Shown here one piece after another: positions 61,429 to 64,000 of a DNA stretch of 64,000 nucleotides. The translations under genes were made by a program, and so were the position numbers. A model generated the notes under the pieces. The model was given only the letters and a program-made list of their open reading frames with translations. It was not told the DNA's origin and did not search any database. Numbering within the stretch: the stretch's first letter is position 1; the number at the start of each line of letters is the position of its first letter. This DNA is from Chitinophagaceae bacterium (lineage in GTDB: Bacteria; Bacteroidota; Bacteroidia; Chitinophagales; Chitinophagaceae): positions 124,001 through 188,000 of the forward strand of contig JAMLGU010000002.1 of NCBI GenBank assembly GCA_023957575.1. The letters are read 5' to 3'.

Positions 61429-62349
61429 ATGAACATTAAAGATTTAAAGTCAATTCAGATTACTGATCTACTCGAACAGTTAGGTCACAAACCCGATAAA
61501 ATCCGCGACAAAGAATATTGGTATAAAAGTCCGTTCAGAAAAGAAAGTACCGCTTCGTTTAAAGTAAATACCGCCATTAACACTTGGTTTGATATGGCTG
61601 AATGGAAAGGCGGTAACATCGTGGATTTGGCTATACGATTGTTTAATGAACCCGATTTATCAAAGCTTCTCAACAAAATAGAAAACCATTTTTCTTTTTT
61701 GCGCCAGCAATTACTATCTCAAAAATCAAAAGTACAAGAATCAAAAGTACAAGAATCAAAAAAAGAATCTCCAAACGAATCTAAAATAGAAATCATAAAG
61801 ATTGGTCAGCTACAAAACCAAGCCTTGCTTGATTATATAGCTTCCCGTTTTATTGACGACACAATTGCTGCGCAATACTGTCGGGAAGTTCATTATAAAG
61901 TTGAAGACAAGCCATATCATGCTATCGGTTTTAAAAATGACTCCAGTGGTTATGAACTCCGGAACAAATATTTTAAAGGAGCTTACCGCCCCAAAGATTT
62001 TACTTTTATCGATAAAGGAAGGCCTGAGCTGGCCGTTGTGGAAGGCTTCTTTGATTTTCTGACCTTACAAACCAATTGGTCGTTACTGACAAAAAGTACA
62101 AATTTTCTCGTTCTTAATTCCCTCGCGCTTTTTGAAAAAGCATTGCCTTTAATGAAACAACATGAAAAGGTTTATCTAATGCTGGACCATGATGAGCAAG
62201 GTGGCAGTACAACGTCAATGGCAATAAAAATATCTCCAAAATTTGAAGACATGTCTCACCTCTATAACGGTCATAAGGACGTTAATGAGTGGCATATAAA
62301 AAGAGAAGAACAATTTCTGCAAAGGTGCTCCCGTGGGATGGGTATGTAA
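61429..62349 (+). CDS. Primase with CHC2-like and Toprim domains, zinc ligands lost
   Basis: A 306-residue primase starting at MNIKDLKSIQITDLLEQLG. The upstream ATG at 61336 would extend into the origin region with no homology. The N-terminal domain follows the DnaG zinc-binding fold (YWYKSPFRKESTASFKVN and WFDMAEWKGGNIVDL), but the Cys and His zinc ligands are replaced, as is common in this Bacteroidota family. The Toprim domain has LAVVEGFFDFLTL near residue 202 and YLMLDHDEQGG near 246 (the DxD of the metal site). Two perfect 15-bp repeats (61726-61755) encode SKVQE twice in the linker. It acts with the primase-helicase upstream. Confidence 0.85.
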   Translation: MNIKDLKSIQITDLLEQLGHKPDKIRDKEYWYKSPFRKESTASFKVNTAINTWFDMAEWKGGNIVDLAIRLFNEPDLSKLLNKIENHFSFLRQQLLSQKSKVQESKVQESKKESPNESKIEIIKIGQLQNQALLDYIASRFIDDTIAAQYCREVHYKVEDKPYHAIGFKNDSSGYELRNKYFKGAYRPKDFTFIDKGRPELAVVEGFFDFLTLQTNWSLLTKSTNFLVLNSLALFEKALPLMKQHEKVYLMLDHDEQGGSTTSMAIKISPKFEDMSHLYNGHKDVNEWHIKREEQFLQRCSRGMGM

Positions 62350-62795
62350 TCTAGAACAGGAGCCAGCTATGTTCTCGTAGGCTCGTAACCTCACCTACTT
62401 CGAACATGCCGGCTTCATTCATCCCGCCCCAGGCGGGATTCATGAAGTTTAAAAACAGATTTTTCTATGAAAGCAATAATAACAACAAATAAGACGATAC
62501 AAATGAAAACGATTTTGAGTGTAAGAATCGAGCAATGCATAAACATGGATAATAATGAAAAGAAATGCACAATCTTGAAGAATGTTGAACAATAATGAAT
62601 AAAAACAGACCTGAAACATGAACAGATTTGAACAATAATGCATAATAATTTTTCCGGCCCGGCAACAGTCGAAAATACCACTATTGAAAGCCACTCTTTT
62701 GCGCCGGAAATGAATTAAAAGACAATTTACTTTTCATTTACGGTTGCCTACAGTTGCTTCTATAATAAATAAATCGCGCATTTTCAATTTACGAA
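62350..62795 (+). other. Gene-free region before mobC, candidate transfer origin
   Basis: 446 bp without a credible gene. It contains an imperfect inverted repeat (62413-62447: CTTCAT-TC-ATCCCGCC, loop CCA, GGCGGGAT-TC-ATGAAG), two direct repeats TTGAACAATAATGnATAA (62585-62602 and 62629-62646), and an inverted pair TTTCCGGC (62651-62658) and GCCGGAAA (62703-62710). Transfer origins normally lie just upstream of the relaxosome genes, as here. The strong hairpin could also be a terminator for the primase gene. Confidence 0.5.
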
Positions 62796-63173
62796 ATGAG
62801 TACTCGCAACATACAAAAAAATAAAGGCGGCCGTCCCAAAAAACCTGATCCCAGAACCAGGAGGCTGAATGTTGCGTGTACCGACCAGGAACAAAATATT
62901 ATTGCAGCAAAAGCAAATGCAGTTGGGCTGACTGTTTCTGAATACCTGAGATCATCAGGACTCAACAGCCATATTGACGTAAGGAAAAAGAAACTACCTA
63001 ACGAGGTTTTAGAATTTACGGGGAGGATAAATAACATTGCTTCTAACATAAATCAGTTGGCAAAACTGAATAATGCGGGACAAAATTTTACTCATCATGA
63101 AAGAGAAACCATGAGGAATCTTGCTCAGGTTTTGTTTGAATTAACCGAAAAAATAAAAGCTTATTTACAATGA
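62796..63173 (+). CDS. mobC: Relaxosome accessory protein MobC
   Basis: A 125-residue DNA-binding protein of the MobC family. It begins with a basic region, NKGGRPKKPDPRTRRLNV, and continues with AKANAVGLTVSEYLRSSGLN, a ribbon-helix-helix-like stretch. Then come VLEFTGRINNIASNINQLAKLNN and the C-terminal helix LAQVLFELTEKI. MobC opens the DNA at the transfer origin and recruits the relaxase. The stop codon overlaps the relaxase start by four bases (ATGA at 63170-63173), so the two are translated together. Confidence 0.9.
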   Translation: MSTRNIQKNKGGRPKKPDPRTRRLNVACTDQEQNIIAAKANAVGLTVSEYLRSSGLNSHIDVRKKKLPNEVLEFTGRINNIASNINQLAKLNNAGQNFTHHERETMRNLAQVLFELTEKIKAYLQ

Positions 63174-63973
63174 TCGGAAAAGTGATGATAGGAAAATCTT
63201 TTGGCGGCTGTATCGCTTATTGCCTGGAAGATAAAAAGATGAAAGGCAATGAGCAGGAACCTTTGATGCATAATCGTGCCACAGTATTAAAAATGAATAA
63301 TTGCTTTGGCAACAAAGAGCAGCTGATCAAACAGTTTAAAGAAGTGAAATATCTCAATCCAAAGTTGTCAAAGCCGGTCATACATATCACTCTGGGATTA
63401 GCACCCGGTGAGTTTTTAGAGGAAGGACAATTAATCGAAATAGCGGAACATTGTGCAGAACAATTTGGGTTTACGGATAATCAATATCTGGCGGTGGAGC
63501 ATAGAGACACCGATCATCAGCACATACATATTGTAGCAAATCGTATTGGATTTAGCGGCAAAACGAACGTAAACGATAGCAACTGCTATAAAAAGGTGGC
63601 GAACTTCTGCAGAAGGATGGAAAAAAAATACGATCTGCAAAAAGTGCTGAGCCCCAAAAAGTTTTTGCCAAAAGAATTACGGGAACTGCCAAGACACGAT
63701 ACACGAAAATTACAGATGAAGGAAATCCTTAGTTCAATATTATCGTTATCCAAAAGCCTGGATGAATTTATCAATGCGGCACAGAACAATAAAATCAAAG
63801 TGATTAAAAGTAGGGGTATATCATTTATCGACGGTAGGGGCGTGAAAGTGAAAGGAAGTGAAATCAACCTTAGCCTGCAAACCATCGAAAATCAAATAAT
63901 GCGGAATAATCGGATGCAAGTAGAAACGGAGTTTGTGGATTTAGGACACAGGAAGTGGCAGATGAAGTTATAA
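63170..63973 (+). CDS. Relaxase/mobilization nuclease
   Basis: A 267-residue relaxase that nicks one strand at the transfer origin and leads it to the recipient. The N-terminal part has KSFGGCIAYCLEDKK, in which Tyr16 is a candidate nucleophile. The metal-binding histidine triad is EHRDTDHQHIHIVANRI (near residues 110-126). This matches the Bacteroidota MobA/MobB-type relaxase domain (PF03432). The protein is shorter than many, with little after the nuclease domain. It overlaps mobC by 4 bp. No own secretion system is in the window, so the element is probably mobilized by another one. Confidence 0.9.
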   Translation: MIGKVMIGKSFGGCIAYCLEDKKMKGNEQEPLMHNRATVLKMNNCFGNKEQLIKQFKEVKYLNPKLSKPVIHITLGLAPGEFLEEGQLIEIAEHCAEQFGFTDNQYLAVEHRDTDHQHIHIVANRIGFSGKTNVNDSNCYKKVANFCRRMEKKYDLQKVLSPKKFLPKELRELPRHDTRKLQMKEILSSILSLSKSLDEFINAAQNNKIKVIKSRGISFIDGRGVKVKGSEINLSLQTIENQIMRNNRMQVETEFVDLGHRKWQMKL

Positions 63974-63978
63974 GAAGT

Positions 63979-64000
63979 ATGAAAGATGAAATTGCTACTT
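63979..64000 (+). CDS. Probable start of the next gene of the element (cut by the edge)
   Basis: An ATG at 63979 follows AGAAG and opens a frame of seven codons to the edge (MKDEIAT). Spacing of 5 bp after the relaxase stop suggests co-transcription. Too short to identify. Confidence 0.35.

Noticed and set aside
62415..62694. Overlapping minus-strand frames of 66-88 codons in the region before mobC
   Set aside because: Very rich in Phe, Cys, Leu and Ile because of A-rich DNA on the other strand, overlapping each other in two frames, and sitting on the repeats of the candidate transfer origin.

Overview
The window is bacterial chromosome from the phylum Bacteroidota, most likely the Chitinophagaceae or a close relative. 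The signs are AT-rich DNA with little Shine-Dalgarno signal, promoters of the Bacteroidota type (TTTG, about 19-21 nt, TAnnTTTG; near-perfect before the acyl-CoA dehydrogenase and tRNA-Asp), a fused CcoNO cbb3 oxidase, GLPGLI and outer-membrane beta-barrel proteins, DUF4199 and DUF6970 proteins, and many SPII lipoproteins. Placement below phylum is inference from gene content. LAYOUT. 1-1520: 5' end of a lipoprotein gene, then glutaryl-CoA dehydrogenase. 1545-7876 (minus): cbb3 cytochrome oxidase operon ccoS-ccoNO-ccoQ-ccoP-ccoG-ccoH plus a SafE-like membrane protein. The two very small genes ccoQ and ccoS are included. No ccoI copper ATPase is adjacent; instead a decayed IS4-type transposase lies upstream (8211-8399). 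8539-11420: M1 peptidase, atypical SDR, GNAT. 11458-35804: a glycogen/maltodextrin region with 4-alpha-glucanotransferase, a short-form alpha-glucan phosphorylase, ROK sugar kinase with sugar MFS carrier, glycogen synthase, ADP-glucose pyrophosphorylase, SLC45-like carrier, GH13 amylase and branching enzyme, interspersed with lipoproteins, an LTA-synthase-like membrane sulfatase-fold protein and a GLPGLI/beta-barrel pair. Two palindromes TGTGTA-N5-TACACA, one before malQ and one overlapping the promoter of the carrier-amylase pair, suggest a shared regulator. 35852-44618: thioesterase, proline dehydrogenase, sialate O-acetylesterase, thyA, folA, methyltransferase, a dihydroorotase homologue without its metal ligands, DUF4199 and GT2 proteins. 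44737-48555: a single-chain type IIG restriction-modification enzyme. 48741-57565: htpG, acid phosphatase lipoprotein, UbiA-like protein, LuxE-like protein, tRNA-Asp, BON-domain proteins, ABC-F. 58286-64000: tRNA-Lys(CTT) followed by a mobilizable element (HTH protein, primase-helicase, primase/Toprim, MobC, relaxase) that runs off the right edge; its integrase is not in view. MOST UNUSUAL SIGNALS. (1) The 3' end of tRNA-Asp is followed by an array of 84-bp tandem units, each repeating a piece of the tRNA T-loop, a short hairpin and the tRNA terminator, with base changes that keep pairing. (2) Seven copies of ATCAACA/TGTTGAT in 191 bp lie between the two replication genes of the element and look like an iteron origin. 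(3) A hexanucleotide repeat family occurs both directly after the folA stop codon and, in the same codon phase, inside the ABC-F linker. (4) The phosphorylase homologue has Thr where the PLP-binding Lys should be. (5) The two malQ/carrier operators. Family names are from recognition of motifs by eye; no database search was run.
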